Shown: positions 7,982 through 16,630, counted from the first letter of the stretch. The stretch is DNA of 64,000 nucleotides from UBA6398 sp963660485 (GCA_963660485.1 CAVKYH010000003.1:1-64000), one strand, 5' to 3'. Notes: generated by a model not told the origin, from the sequence alone. Program-made: numbers and translations.

Positions 7982-9079
7982 CTATTTTATTGTCATCACA
8001 ACGTATTCGGAGCGTGTGCCGATGCGGAATTTTCCGCCCCAGATGCCAATGCCCGAACTTACATAGTATCGTGTGTTTCCTTTCTGCAATGCCCCGTAGG
8101 CGTCCTCGTATATCGCGTCGGTAATCCACGACACGGGCCACACTTGCCCGTAGTGAGTATGTCCGCAAAGCTCGAAGTCCACGCCGTTTTGCCTTGCTTC
8201 TTCGAGCGCGAAGGGTTGGTGGTCGAGCAGAACGGTGAAGTTTCTCGCATCAACAAGTTTCATAAGTTCCCCGAGCCTTTTGCGGCGCATATTGGTGCGG
8301 TCGTCCCGCCCTATAACGTTTATCCCATTAACGGTAACGGCTGTGTCGCGAAGCATTGTTATACCTGCAATACTGTAAAAGCGCTTTGAATTTTCTATGC
8401 CGGCATAGTATTCATGGTTTCCGGGGCATGAAAAGACGGGAGCCTTGATACGTTTGAATTCTGCCGCATCGCCGTCGGCGAGCAACGGTTCAATGCTGCG
8501 GTCTATCACGTCTCCGGCAATCAAAACAAGGTCGGGGTTTTCACCATTTACCATGTCAACCCAACGCGAAAGCTCCGTGCGGCGAATATGATAGCCCAAA
8601 TGTATATCGCTAAGCATCACTATTTTCACGGGCGCGGCAACAGGTTTGGCAGAATTGATGTTTATCTCCTCGCGGTGCTTGTGGTGGTAGTTTATATTGC
8701 CTGCCACAAAAACTATGAGCATCGTAGCCGTGAGCACAAGCGTTCCCGTGAGGCTGTTGTTGCGCAGCGACGGCGCAACAAGGTGGAACGCGCCGAGAAT
8801 GTCGATTATCACGAAGGCGATGAGCAGGTAAATCATTACGAAAATCCACGAAAGGCTCGTTTTGTAGACTGTTGCGGCAATGTTGAGCGGCAATTTGTCG
8901 AGCGTACCGGGAAGCATGCACACGGGAACCAGCAACATCAGCACCACCATTGCTGTTGCCATCGCCATTTTGCCTGCAAAAGGAAACGGAACGAGTTTCC
9001 ATGAGCGCCAAACCACATAAGCCAAAGCCAAAAACGGCAACAGCGCCGTAAGTATCCTGAAGATTTTCAATCCGGGCAT
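7982..9079 (-). CDS. membrane-anchored metallophosphoesterase (calcineurin-like)
   Basis: The 365-residue product has about five hydrophobic segments in residues 5-130 and a C-terminal phosphoesterase domain. All metal-site motifs are present in order: SDIH (157-160), GDVID (189-193), GNHE (220-223), LDHQP (285-289) and GHTH (306-309). This is the domain layout of the YkuE/YaeI-like family, some members of which act on phospholipid headgroups; the substrate here is unknown. The gene is monocistronic and converges on mdh. A weak promoter, TACTTTCG, lies about 9100-9108 on the minus strand. Confidence 0.87.
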   Translation of the reverse strand: MPGLKIFRILTALLPFLALAYVVWRSWKLVPFPFAGKMAMATAMVVLMLLVPVCMLPGTLDKLPLNIAATVYKTSLSWIFVMIYLLIAFVIIDILGAFHLVAPSLRNNSLTGTLVLTATMLIVFVAGNINYHHKHREEININSAKPVAAPVKIVMLSDIHLGYHIRRTELSRWVDMVNGENPDLVLIAGDVIDRSIEPLLADGDAAEFKRIKAPVFSCPGNHEYYAGIENSKRFYSIAGITMLRDTAVTVNGINVIGRDDRTNMRRKRLGELMKLVDARNFTVLLDHQPFALEEARQNGVDFELCGHTHYGQVWPVSWITDAIYEDAYGALQKGNTRYYVSSGIGIWGGKFRIGTRSEYVVMTIK

Positions 9080-9161
9080 ATATTATCTCATTTTGCCGGC
9101 GAAAGTAGCAATTTTCAGCGAAATACAGCGGCGCAAAACGGCTTGGGAAAAACAAAAAAAC

Positions 9162-9169
9162 TAAATTTG
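9162..9169 (+). promoter_or_regulatory. -7 element TAAATTTG of the MBL-fold gene
   Basis: A TAnnTTTG match ends 29 bases before ATG 9199, in the 119-bp divergent gap with the phosphoesterase gene. Confidence 0.6.
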
Positions 9170-9198
9170 CACTATAACCAACACTTATAATACCGACA

Positions 9199-10122
9199 AT
9201 GACCTCACGAAGAAAATTCCTAAAGTATTCTGCCATGCTCGCAGGGGCTATGGTGATAAATCCAAGCCATGTCAACGCTGTGGAAAACATCGAAAAACAA
9301 TGGAACTCCAAGAAAAAACCGGCGTTCACGCTTTGGCAAATTCCGAGCCACAGCAATACAATAGGCAATTCCTATATATTCCAGACGGCAAAGGGCAAAG
9401 TAATCGTTATGGACGGCGGATTCGGCGAAGAGGCCAATACTCTGCGCGGATTTCTCGGAGCTTTGGGCAACGAAGTCGAGGCATGGTTCATCTCCCACCC
9501 CCACAACGACCACATGGGAGCGCTTACAGAAATTCTGAAAAACCAGCAAGACTTGAAGATAAAGCATATCTATCATTCCAGAATAAGCAAAACGGTGCAG
9601 GCAGCCGAGCACGACCATTCTCCGATATGTCAGGATTTTTATAATCAAATCGACAAAACGCCGATACCCGTTACCGACATACGCAAACCCGGCGACGTTT
9701 ACACGTTCGACGGCATGAACCTGAAAATCCTGAGCGTGGCAAACGAGATAACCGAGAATGCCTACAACAACTCGTCGATGATAATGCGCGTATGGGACAA
9801 AAGAAAAAGCATAGTGTTTCTCGGCGACGCGGGAGTGGAATGTGGCGACCTTGCCTTGCGCGGAGAGTTTAGCCAAGACCTCAACTGCGAATATTTGCAA
9901 ATGGCGCATCACGGACAAAGAGGCTGCAGCTGCGAATTCTACCGCTCCATAAAATTCCGCGCCTGCCTATGGCCCACCCCATCGTGGGTTTGGAACAACG
10001 ACCAAGGCAAAGGATTCGACACCGGTATCCTGGAAACAGTGAAAACACGCACATGGATGAAAGAGCTCGGCATCAAGGAGCACCACGTTACCTGCGAAGA
10101 AGGACTTTTCAAGCTTGTGTAA
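9199..10122 (+). CDS. exported MBL-fold metallo-hydrolase
   Basis: The 307-residue product begins MTSRRKFLKYSAMLAGA, a twin-arginine type signal (SRRKFLK plus a hydrophobic stretch), so export of a folded metalloprotein is likely if the organism has a Tat system. The metal motif HPHNDH (H100, H102, D104, H105) is followed by a downstream aspartate (FLGDAG) and histidines (MAHHGQRG), as in ComEC/Rec2-type MBL domains. The substrate is unknown. It is probably a single-gene unit, with array R5 just downstream. Confidence 0.8.
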   Translation: MTSRRKFLKYSAMLAGAMVINPSHVNAVENIEKQWNSKKKPAFTLWQIPSHSNTIGNSYIFQTAKGKVIVMDGGFGEEANTLRGFLGALGNEVEAWFISHPHNDHMGALTEILKNQQDLKIKHIYHSRISKTVQAAEHDHSPICQDFYNQIDKTPIPVTDIRKPGDVYTFDGMNLKILSVANEITENAYNNSSMIMRVWDKRKSIVFLGDAGVECGDLALRGEFSQDLNCEYLQMAHHGQRGCSCEFYRSIKFRACLWPTPSWVWNNDQGKGFDTGILETVKTRTWMKELGIKEHHVTCEEGLFKLV

Positions 10123-10165
10123 ATTCTGCAAATACAGCACGACACAAAAACAACAAATATGGCAA

Positions 10166-10252
10166 AAACGATGTCAGGCATTATTCAAACGATGTCTGAC
10201 ATTATTTAAATAATATCAGACATCGTTTTTGCAACAAGCCATATCGTTTTTC
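10166..10252. repeat. 21-bp-period mosaic array, copy R5
   Basis: Modules begin at 10166, 10187, 10208 and 10229. The words GATGTCAGGCAT, GATGTCTGACAT and ATATCAGACATC are joined by TATTCAAACGA and TATTTAAATA linkers. The centre is a near-perfect palindrome. It lies 3' of the MBL-fold gene and of the minus-strand small RNA. Confidence 0.88.
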
Positions 10253-10256
10253 CCAC

Positions 10257-10392
10257 AAAAAATATCCCGCAGTCAATAACCGCGGGATATCATTGGGGAA
10301 AGGGATGTAAGGGGTTAAAAACCTGTGTCTTTCATTGTACGTACCAGATTGTCGGTTTTTCTACAGACCTTCCATGGTATTTCTTACTAACT
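10257..10392 (-). ncRNA. candidate small RNA, about 136 nt
   Basis: On the minus strand a TACTTTTG -7 box (10399-10406) is followed about 100 bases later by a perfect 9-bp hairpin. ATATCCCGC (plus-strand 10262-10270) pairs with GCGGGATAT (10282-10290), followed by a T run. No convincing reading frame lies between; the only short ones are a 4-codon and a 6-codon peptide. No gene lies downstream on that strand, so this is not a leader. A promoter-to-terminator RNA of this size fits the Bacteroidales-1 / 6S-like class described in this order, but I could not match a consensus from memory. The 5' end is inferred from the -7 box. Confidence 0.6.
10262..10290 (-). terminator. terminator hairpin of the candidate small RNA
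   Basis: A 9-bp perfect stem with an 11-base loop, followed on the minus strand by a run of T (plus-strand A at 10257-10262). On the plus strand no T run follows, so it is directional. Confidence 0.75.
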
Positions 10393-10398
10393 CGAGTG

Positions 10399-10406
10399 CA
10401 AAAGTA
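10399..10406 (-). promoter_or_regulatory. -7 element TACTTTTG of the candidate small RNA
   Basis: A TAnnTTTG match on the minus strand. TTG at 10421-10423 (minus) lies 14 bases upstream, shorter than the usual 19. Confidence 0.55.
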
Positions 10407-10516
10407 GGGGCAAGATGTTTCAATCGTGTTACAGATATATTATATTTCTGTTTTTGAATTCCCGGCACGGCATTTTATAAGATGCGCAACGCGGCTGCGG
10501 CGAAACAAAATTGTAG

Positions 10517-10524
10517 TAACTTTG
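10517..10524 (+). promoter_or_regulatory. -7 element TAACTTTG that sets the start of the RsmF-like gene
   Basis: It ends 20 bases before ATG 10545. The upstream in-frame ATG at 10482 lies before the promoter and so would not be in the transcript. Confidence 0.7.
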
Positions 10525-10544
10525 CCGCCGAAGAATATCAAACG

Positions 10545-11981
10545 ATGAATATCCCCGTTCCCGAAGATTTTAGCAGAAGTCTGCCCCAAATAGTGGGCAA
10601 CGATGCCGCCGCGTTCCTTTCCGCGCTCAACGGCGAGCCATCGCTTAGCGTGCACATCAACCCCGAGAAATACGGGAAAGCCGGCCTTTCCGTTCCCGAC
10701 AGTGCAGAAAAAGTGGCCTGGGCAAGCAATGGATACTATCTCAAGAGCCGTCCGCGTTTCACCTTTGATCCTTTGCTCCACGCGGGAGCTTATTATGTGG
10801 AAGAGCCTTCGTCGATGTTTGTGGAGCAAGCTCTGCGCCGCGTGGTCAAGGAAATTCCCGTGAACCGCGCACTTGATTTGTGCGCCGCGCCGGGCGGGAA
10901 ATCCGTTCTCATTCGCAGCACAATGCACGGCGGCTTGCTGGTGGCCAACGAGCCTATCGCGAAACGCGCCGCCGTATTGGCTGAAAACGTTGCCAAATGG
11001 GGGAACCCCGATGTGGCGGTTACGTCGAACTTTCCCAAGACCTTCGCAAAACTCCAAGGCTTCTTCGACGTAATTGCTGCCGATGTGCCGTGCTCAGGCG
11101 AGGGAATGTTCAGAAAAGACGAGGTGGCGCGCGAAGAATGGAGCCTGGAAAATGTGGAAAACTGCATTGCGCGGCAACGGGAAATACTGCGCGACGTATG
11201 GGAAGCGCTCCGCGAAGGCGGATTCCTTATATATAGCACCTGCACATTCAACCAAGGAGAAGACGAAAGCAATGTGGAATGGATTTGCAACGAACTTGGT
11301 GCGCAGCCGGTGGCTATTGATACTTGCGAGAACTGGAATATTTCGGGCGACACCTCAGGGCGTGCGTTGCCGGTCTATCATTTTTTTCCCTACAAGGCAA
11401 AGGGCGAAGGTTTCTTCCTTGCTCTGCTGCGCAAGAACGGGGAATATCGCAACGCCGACAGGAAACGCAAAAACAAGGCGGCTTCTCTGCAAAACGCAAA
11501 GCCCGACAGTTTCAAGGACTGGCTTTGCGGGGCCGACGATTTCGGATTTTACAGAAACGACGACGGAGTGTTTGCGCTCCGCAAGCAGTTTGCCGACGAC
11601 TATGCCCTGCTTTCGCAAAATTTGAACGTGATTGCGGCGGGCGTGCAGGTATGTGCCGAAAAAAACTCCCGACATTCCGCGCCCAACCGCAAACAAAAAC
11701 CGCAATACATACCGGCTCCGCAACTCGCAATGAGTTGTGCGTTCAACAAAGTGGCCTTCCCTACGGTTGAGCTGGGATATGCCGACGCCGTGAAGTATCT
11801 TCGGGGCGAAAGCGTGGCATCTCCTGCAAACGTTTCCAAAGGTTGGGTGGCTGTGGTCTATCGCAATCTTACGCTTGGCTTTGCAAACAATGTGGGCATG
11901 CGGTTGAACAATTCCTACCCCGCACCTTGGCGAATACGCAGCACTTATGCGCCAAACGAAGCCCCACTGCTGGAATTCTAA
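10545..11981 (+). CDS. rRNA cytosine-C5 methyltransferase, NOL1/NOP2/Sun (RsmF-like) family
   Basis: Predicted to methylate a cytosine in ribosomal RNA using S-adenosylmethionine; the closest characterised type is RsmF (16S C1407). The 478-residue product has the SAM motif CAAPGGK (113-119). Both family cysteines are present: the release cysteine in VPCSGEG (C183) and the catalytic cysteine in YSTCTF (C233). A C-terminal PUA-like region (residues about 370-478) ends in NSYPAPWRIRS, as in RsmF. The start is ATG 10545 because the promoter at 10517 lies inside any longer frame. Its stop overlaps the stop of the converging pabC-like gene by 4 bp. Confidence 0.87.
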   Translation: MNIPVPEDFSRSLPQIVGNDAAAFLSALNGEPSLSVHINPEKYGKAGLSVPDSAEKVAWASNGYYLKSRPRFTFDPLLHAGAYYVEEPSSMFVEQALRRVVKEIPVNRALDLCAAPGGKSVLIRSTMHGGLLVANEPIAKRAAVLAENVAKWGNPDVAVTSNFPKTFAKLQGFFDVIAADVPCSGEGMFRKDEVAREEWSLENVENCIARQREILRDVWEALREGGFLIYSTCTFNQGEDESNVEWICNELGAQPVAIDTCENWNISGDTSGRALPVYHFFPYKAKGEGFFLALLRKNGEYRNADRKRKNKAASLQNAKPDSFKDWLCGADDFGFYRNDDGVFALRKQFADDYALLSQNLNVIAAGVQVCAEKNSRHSAPNRKQKPQYIPAPQLAMSCAFNKVAFPTVELGYADAVKYLRGESVASPANVSKGWVAVVYRNLTLGFANNVGMRLNNSYPAPWRIRSTYAPNEAPLLEF

Positions 11982-12577
11982 TATCTCACACAGTTTACCG
12001 GCAATACCATATCGTCCAAACCAATCATAGCATTAATCAAGGCGATATACCGATAGTTTTGAATTTCGTCGGGAGTGATTTCGCGCGGGAGCAATATGTT
12101 TTCGTCCAAGAGCCTTGCGCGCGCCGTTCCCGGCAGTAATGGTTTTGCCGGAGTGTGCCAATGTTTTCCGTCGTATAGGGCGATGTTGGTATAAGAAGTG
12201 TCGGTGAGCAATCCGTTTCTCACAACAATCACATTGTCGCAGTTTTCTTTTTGCGCCGCAAGCATATCGAGCGCCCTGCGGTCGGTGGATTTATAGGTAT
12301 AGTCTATGTCGTCGCAACAAACCAGGCGCAAGGTTTCCACGCGCTTCATCTCGTAAGGTTCGCAAGTGTTTTCGGCAATTCCATATTGGTCGTAAACAAT
12401 CCTTATCTTGTTCACGCCGCTGCGGCAAGCCCATTTATCCGCAATGTCGGCAAGATTTTCCAGATGGTAGGCGTTGCCCCAAAAATGCTTTGCGGTGCGC
12501 TCGTAACGCTGTTGGTGATAGGCCATATGTTGTGGCACATGGTCTTGCAGTCTTATGGTTTCAACAAATCGGCACAT
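11978..12577 (-). CDS. pabC: class IV aminotransferase, probable aminodeoxychorismate lyase
   Basis: The 199-residue protein is short for the fold (E. coli PabC has 269) but of a size common in Bacteroidota. It shows the fold type IV pattern: VETIRL start, KIRIVYDQYG, NVIVVRNGLLTDTSYTNIAL (the conserved T-x-x-N of the cofactor site) and PLLPGTARARLL. PabC splits 4-amino-4-deoxychorismate to p-aminobenzoate and pyruvate for folate. The assignment rests on its 17-bp overlap with the preceding pabB; a branched-chain or D-amino-acid aminotransferase is the alternative by sequence alone. No PabA glutaminase lies beside the pair. Confidence 0.8.
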   Translation of the reverse strand: MCRFVETIRLQDHVPQHMAYHQQRYERTAKHFWGNAYHLENLADIADKWACRSGVNKIRIVYDQYGIAENTCEPYEMKRVETLRLVCCDDIDYTYKSTDRRALDMLAAQKENCDNVIVVRNGLLTDTSYTNIALYDGKHWHTPAKPLLPGTARARLLDENILLPREITPDEIQNYRYIALINAMIGLDDMVLPVNCVRY

Positions 12578-13571
12578 ACACTTTTTGTATCAGTTCCTCA
12601 TATTCTTTTCGGCAGATGCTCTTGGCGGTTATTCCCCCTCCGGCCTTGAAGAAAAGTTTGCCGTTCTCGTTTTCCACAAACCTTATCATCACCGCGCTGT
12701 CGAGCATTCCGTTTGTCCAGCAGCCCATTACGCCGGTATAGAATCCGCGTTCGTAGTTTTCGGCATCGGCTATTATTCTCAGCGTTTCGGGTTTCGGCGC
12801 GCCGGTAACCGAGCCTGCCGGAAGTTGGGCAAACACAATGTCGCCTATACGGCTGCGAAAATCGGCGTCAAGGCGTCCCGTGATTTCCGAACTTGTTTGC
12901 AGAATGCGCCCGCGGTTTGTTGCGAGCACATCAACGTATCTGTATCGCGCCACACTCACTTTCTGCGCCACGATACTCAAGTCGTTGCGTATAAGGTCGA
13001 CTATCGTGGCATGCTCCGCGCTCTCCTTTTCGTCGGCAACGAGCACAGCCGCCGCGTCGGGGATTTCCGCGCTTATCGTCCCCTTCATCGGAAAGGAACT
13101 GATTGTTCCCTGACGGTTTATCCTTATAAATGTTTCGGGCGAGAAGCACACGAATCTGTCTTTCACCCAAAGTTTGTAAGGCGCGTCGGCACATGCGAAA
13201 ATCTCCTCCGGCGAAAGGTTTGTCTCCACTCCCACTTTGGCTGTAAGATTCACGAGATAGCTGTTGCCTTTCATGATATTGTTTCTCACAATATTGAAAC
13301 TGCGCTCATAGTCTGCGTATTCCGGGGCATCAACATGCCATTCAGTATTTACGCCAGGGGTAAGTGGGGCCTTCTCCACCGCATTTCCCACGCCGCAGAA
13401 CGCAAACCGCACGAACTCCGGGCACACATCGGCAAAATCTTCCACGATGCAGTTTTCACCGCGATAATCTATCACGAAAAGAAAATCGCGATTCTCCGCC
13501 GCAAGGCGGTTCATTTTCTCGCGCGCCGCGTTTCCGTTCAAAAAAGCATGGCTCATGTCTGTCCCTTTCAT
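12561..13571 (-). CDS. pabB: aminodeoxychorismate synthase component I
   Basis: PabB makes 4-amino-4-deoxychorismate from chorismate and ammonia supplied by a glutaminase partner. The chorismate-binding core is clear: MKGNSYLVNLT, IVDLIRNDLS, LPAGSVTGAPKPETL and FKAGGGITAKS. At 336 residues it lacks most of the N-terminal domain seen in anthranilate synthase TrpE, as usual for short Bacteroidota PabB. I chose ATG 13571 because a TAACTTTG promoter lies at 13595-13602 on the minus strand; longer frames would start inside it. ATG 13556 is possible. The glutaminase may be TrpG (62170-62733), as in Bacillus, which shares one subunit between both pathways. Confidence 0.88.
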   Translation of the reverse strand: MKGTDMSHAFLNGNAAREKMNRLAAENRDFLFVIDYRGENCIVEDFADVCPEFVRFAFCGVGNAVEKAPLTPGVNTEWHVDAPEYADYERSFNIVRNNIMKGNSYLVNLTAKVGVETNLSPEEIFACADAPYKLWVKDRFVCFSPETFIRINRQGTISSFPMKGTISAEIPDAAAVLVADEKESAEHATIVDLIRNDLSIVAQKVSVARYRYVDVLATNRGRILQTSSEITGRLDADFRSRIGDIVFAQLPAGSVTGAPKPETLRIIADAENYERGFYTGVMGCWTNGMLDSAVMIRFVENENGKLFFKAGGGITAKSICRKEYEELIQKVYVPIC

Positions 13572-13594
13572 AACATCATTCCGTTTACGCGGTA

Positions 13595-13602
13595 CAAAGT
13601 TA
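13595..13602 (-). promoter_or_regulatory. -7 element TAACTTTG of pabBC
   Basis: It ends 23 bases upstream of the chosen pabB ATG and decides the start. Confidence 0.68.
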
Positions 13603-13664
13603 CGCTTTTTCGCCCTATGCAGCGCCCCGAAATCCATAGCGAAAAAACCATGTGAACATGGGCG

Positions 13665-13775
13665 AAAAACAACAAGGCATCTCGTAAAAACTCCAAGGCA
13701 TCTAATTTAAATTCCGACGCATCTAATTTAAATTTGGTGGCCCGGAGTTTTTAACATTTCCCATCTCGTTTTTTC
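13665..13775. repeat. 21-bp-period mosaic array, copy R6
   Basis: The cap AAGGCATCTCGTAAAAAC is followed by the words CCAAGGCATCT, CCGACGCATCT and TGGTGGCCCGG, then GAGTTTTTAAC. It is one of only two copies lying between divergent genes (pabB and thrA), where it cannot be a terminator for either. Confidence 0.9.
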
Positions 13776-13972
13776 GCCTTGCGCAAGGCATATTTTTCCG
13801 AAGCCAAATCAGCCTATACATATTATATATAATGTATCCCCCGTGCGCCCTTTACGCTTTTTCAAGCCCCGACGGTTTCACACAGACAAGGCGCATGCAT
13901 ATTTCAGCAAATATTAAAGGCACAACTACTTAAAAAAGTGATTTTTTCTACCATTAGTTTAGGGGGAATAAC
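13776..13972. other. non-coding stretch between R6 and the thrA promoter
   Basis: No reading frame was recognised. It contains the perfect palindrome GCCTTGCGCAAGGC (about 13787-13800) and an AT-rich near-palindrome with ATACAT and ATGTAT ends at about 13815-13836. No threonine-rich leader is present here; the thrA leader would be only about 40 bases long. Confidence 0.6.
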
Positions 13973-13980
13973 TAATTTTG
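13973..13980 (+). promoter_or_regulatory. -7 element TAATTTTG of thrA
   Basis: A TAnnTTTG match ends 44 bases before ATG 14025. The short 5' leader leaves no room for an attenuator. Confidence 0.65.
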
Positions 13981-14024
13981 CGGCAAAATAGCGGCGCGAA
14001 ACGTCGTTTTGACAGAACAAATCT

Positions 14025-16454
14025 ATGAGAGTACTTAAATTCGGAGGAACATCAGTAGGCTCGCCCGAAAGCATACTCAATCTCAAAAAGATTGTAGAGG
14101 CTGTAGACGAACCGGTAATAGTAGTGGTTTCGGCATTGGGCGGAATCACCGACAAACTAATAGCCACCTCGCGGTTGGCATCGGCTGGCAACAGCAAATA
14201 CCGCGACGAATTCAACGCCATGATAGAGCGCCACCGCAACATGATAGACGCCGTGATTCCCGACGGCACACGCCGCGACGCACTCTGCGACAGAATAGAA
14301 ACATTGTTTGACGAACTGCGCAGCATCTACCACGGCGTTTACCTCATTCGCGACCTCACCGAAAAGACAGCCAACGTGATCGTGAGCTACGGCGAGAGAA
14401 TGTCGTCGCAAATCGTTGCCACACTCATCGACGGGGCACGCTGGTATGATTCGCGCGACTTCATCAAAACCACACGCCGCCAAAACCGCAATCTCGTGGA
14501 TTTCGACAACACCCTGCGCCTTATCGGACAAACCTTTGCCCGTATGCCCAAAGCAGCAGTGATAGGCGGATTTATTTCAAGCGACCTCAACGATGGCGAA
14601 ACCACTAACCTCGGGCGCGGAGGCTCCGACTACACGGCATCAATAGTTGCCGCAGCTCTCGACGCCGCAGCCCTCGAAATTTGGACCGACGTTGACGGAT
14701 TCATGACCGCCGACCCGAGAGTTATTCCCAATGCCTATACAATCGACGAGCTTTCCTATAACGAAGCAATGGAACTTTGTAACTTCGGCGCCAAAGTAAT
14801 TTATCCCCCCACCATATATCCCGTGCGCGTGAAGGGTATTCCTATCTACGTGAAGAATACATTTCACCCCGAGGCCCCGGGAAGTATAATCCACAAAGGA
14901 CCTATCGACGACAAACGGGCCATCAAGGGAATTTCTTCTATAAAGAACACGAGCCTTGTAACGGTCAGCGGACCGTCGATGGTGGGTGTAATCGGAGTGA
15001 ACCGCCGTATATTCTCCACACTTGCCGACAGCGGAGTGAGCGTATTCCTTGTGGCACAAACTTCATCGGAGGCAAGCACGAGCCTTTGCGTAACTGATGA
15101 AGACGGGGTGCGTGCAAAGGAGGCACTCGAAGCCGAATTCGCAAAAGAAATAAGCACCGGAGCGATGAATCAAATCACTCTGACAGGAAATTTGTCTACT
15201 GTGGCAGTCGTGGGAGACAAGATGAAACACACGCCGGGCGTTGCCGGAAAACTTTTCGGCGTTCTCGGACGAAACGGAATTAACATCGTGGCAATGGCAC
15301 AGGGCGCAACCGAAACCAACGTGTCGTTCGTCGTGAGCAGAGACTATCTCAGAAAATCGCTGAACGTTATCCACGACAGTTTCTTCCTTAGCGAATACCA
15401 GGTGCTCAATCTATTTGTGTGCGGAGTGGGAACAGTGGGCTCGAAGTTGCTTGAACAAATTGCGTCGCAGCGCGAGAAACTTATGCGGACGCGCGGCCTG
15501 CAACTCAATGTCGTAGGAATTGCGAGCGGGCACAACGCAGTTTTCAGCCGCGACGGCATTACGCTCGAAAACTACAAGGAAGCGTTGAAAGCAGGCGGCG
15601 CAAGCGACACCGAACGCCTGAAGAAAGAAATCCTGGGCATGAACATTTTCAACTCGGTATTCGTAGACTGCACGGCGAGCGAGGAGGTAGCAGGACTTTA
15701 CCAGACTCTTTTCGAACACAACATAAGTGTGGTTGCCGCAAACAAGATTGCCGCGTCTTCTCCATACGAGAACTATCGCAAGCTCAAGGACACCGCACGC
15801 GCAAGAGGCGTGAAATATCTTTTTGAGACCAATGTGGGAGCAGGCCTGCCCATTATCAACACAATTAACGACCTTACCGGAAGCGGCGACAAGATTCTGT
15901 GCATAGAAGCAGTGCTTAGCGGAACGCTCAACTTTGTATTCAATGAAATTTCAAGCCACACCACGTTTAGCCAGGCCGTTCAGAAAGCGCGCGAAGCCGG
16001 ATACAGCGAGCCCGACCCTCGCGTGGATTTGAGCGGAAAAGACGTGATGCGCAAACTCGTGATACTTGCGCGCGAAGCAGGATACGACGTAAACATCACA
16101 GACGTGGTTGCCACGCCGTTCATTCCCGACGACTTCATGAAGATGCCGCTCGACGAATTCCTGAAACGCCTGCCCGAACTGGATGCCGACTTTGAAAAAC
16201 GCCGCAAGGAGCTTGAAAACGCTGGCAAACGCTGGCGTTATGTGGCGCGGCTCGACAACGGAAAGACCTCCGTGGGACTTGAAGCGGTTGACAAGAACCA
16301 TTCGTTCTACCACCTCGAAGGTTCAAACAACGTGATACTCATCACAACCGAACGATACCGCGAATATCCCATGCACATTGAGGGCTACGGAGCCGGGGCT
16401 GACGTTACTGCTGCAGGAGTATTTGCCGATATCATGAGCGTGGCAAATATCTGA
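14025..16454 (+). CDS. thrA: bifunctional aspartate kinase / homoserine dehydrogenase I
   Basis: Catalyses the first and third steps from aspartate to threonine and methionine. The 809 residues match the roughly 820 of E. coli ThrA. The kinase domain (1-290) starts KFGGTSVGSPES. ACT regulatory domains at about 310-460 (LVTVSGPSMVGV, STVAVVGDKMKHTPGVAGKL) suggest threonine feedback. The homoserine dehydrogenase domain starts near 465 with the NAD-binding CGVGTVGSKLL and includes NVGAGLPIINTINDL and the VVAANK strand. It is followed by array R7, whose hairpin probably ends the transcript, so kinase and synthase parts of the pathway are separately expressed. Confidence 0.95.
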   Translation: MRVLKFGGTSVGSPESILNLKKIVEAVDEPVIVVVSALGGITDKLIATSRLASAGNSKYRDEFNAMIERHRNMIDAVIPDGTRRDALCDRIETLFDELRSIYHGVYLIRDLTEKTANVIVSYGERMSSQIVATLIDGARWYDSRDFIKTTRRQNRNLVDFDNTLRLIGQTFARMPKAAVIGGFISSDLNDGETTNLGRGGSDYTASIVAAALDAAALEIWTDVDGFMTADPRVIPNAYTIDELSYNEAMELCNFGAKVIYPPTIYPVRVKGIPIYVKNTFHPEAPGSIIHKGPIDDKRAIKGISSIKNTSLVTVSGPSMVGVIGVNRRIFSTLADSGVSVFLVAQTSSEASTSLCVTDEDGVRAKEALEAEFAKEISTGAMNQITLTGNLSTVAVVGDKMKHTPGVAGKLFGVLGRNGINIVAMAQGATETNVSFVVSRDYLRKSLNVIHDSFFLSEYQVLNLFVCGVGTVGSKLLEQIASQREKLMRTRGLQLNVVGIASGHNAVFSRDGITLENYKEALKAGGASDTERLKKEILGMNIFNSVFVDCTASEEVAGLYQTLFEHNISVVAANKIAASSPYENYRKLKDTARARGVKYLFETNVGAGLPIINTINDLTGSGDKILCIEAVLSGTLNFVFNEISSHTTFSQAVQKAREAGYSEPDPRVDLSGKDVMRKLVILAREAGYDVNITDVVATPFIPDDFMKMPLDEFLKRLPELDADFEKRRKELENAGKRWRYVARLDNGKTSVGLEAVDKNHSFYHLEGSNNVILITTERYREYPMHIEGYGAGADVTAAGVFADIMSVANI

Positions 16455-16519
16455 CATTTCCCAACAAGAATTTTACGGATATAAAGCCGCCCGAAAAAGA
16501 CGCTTTATTATGCAAAAAA

Positions 16520-16630
16520 AACAATATCAGACATCGTTTTTACGATGTCTGATATAATTTTTACGAGATGCGTCGGAATTTAAATTAGATGCCTTGGAAT
16601 TTAAATTAGATGCCTTGGAGTTTTTAACAT
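16520..16630. repeat. 21-bp-period mosaic array, copy R7 (mixed families)
   Basis: Modules begin at 16520, 16541, 16562, 16583 and 16604. The first two form the TATCAGACATCG hairpin of the second word family. The rest carry AGATGCGTCGG and AGATGCCTTGG (twice) with AATTTAAATT linkers, in unbroken 21-bp phase. Confidence 0.9.
16525..16561 (+). terminator. hairpin within R7, probable thrA terminator
   Basis: TATCAGACATCGT (16525-16537) pairs perfectly with ACGATGTCTGATA (16542-16554) around a TTTT loop. It is followed by TAATTTTT, 71 bases after the thrA stop. Confidence 0.65.

Noticed and set aside
10482..10544. Upstream ATG 10482 for the RsmF-like gene
   Set aside because: The TAACTTTG promoter at 10517 lies inside the extra 21 codons, and those codons show no family similarity.
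12555..13655. A 366-codon open frame on the plus strand opposite pabB
   Set aside because: Antisense shadow of pabB; its histidine/arginine-rich composition is typical of such shadows.
13815..13836. ATACAT...ATGTAT near-palindrome upstream of thrA as an operator
   Set aside because: Imperfect, AT-rich and over 130 bp upstream of the promoter, with no regulator to link it to.
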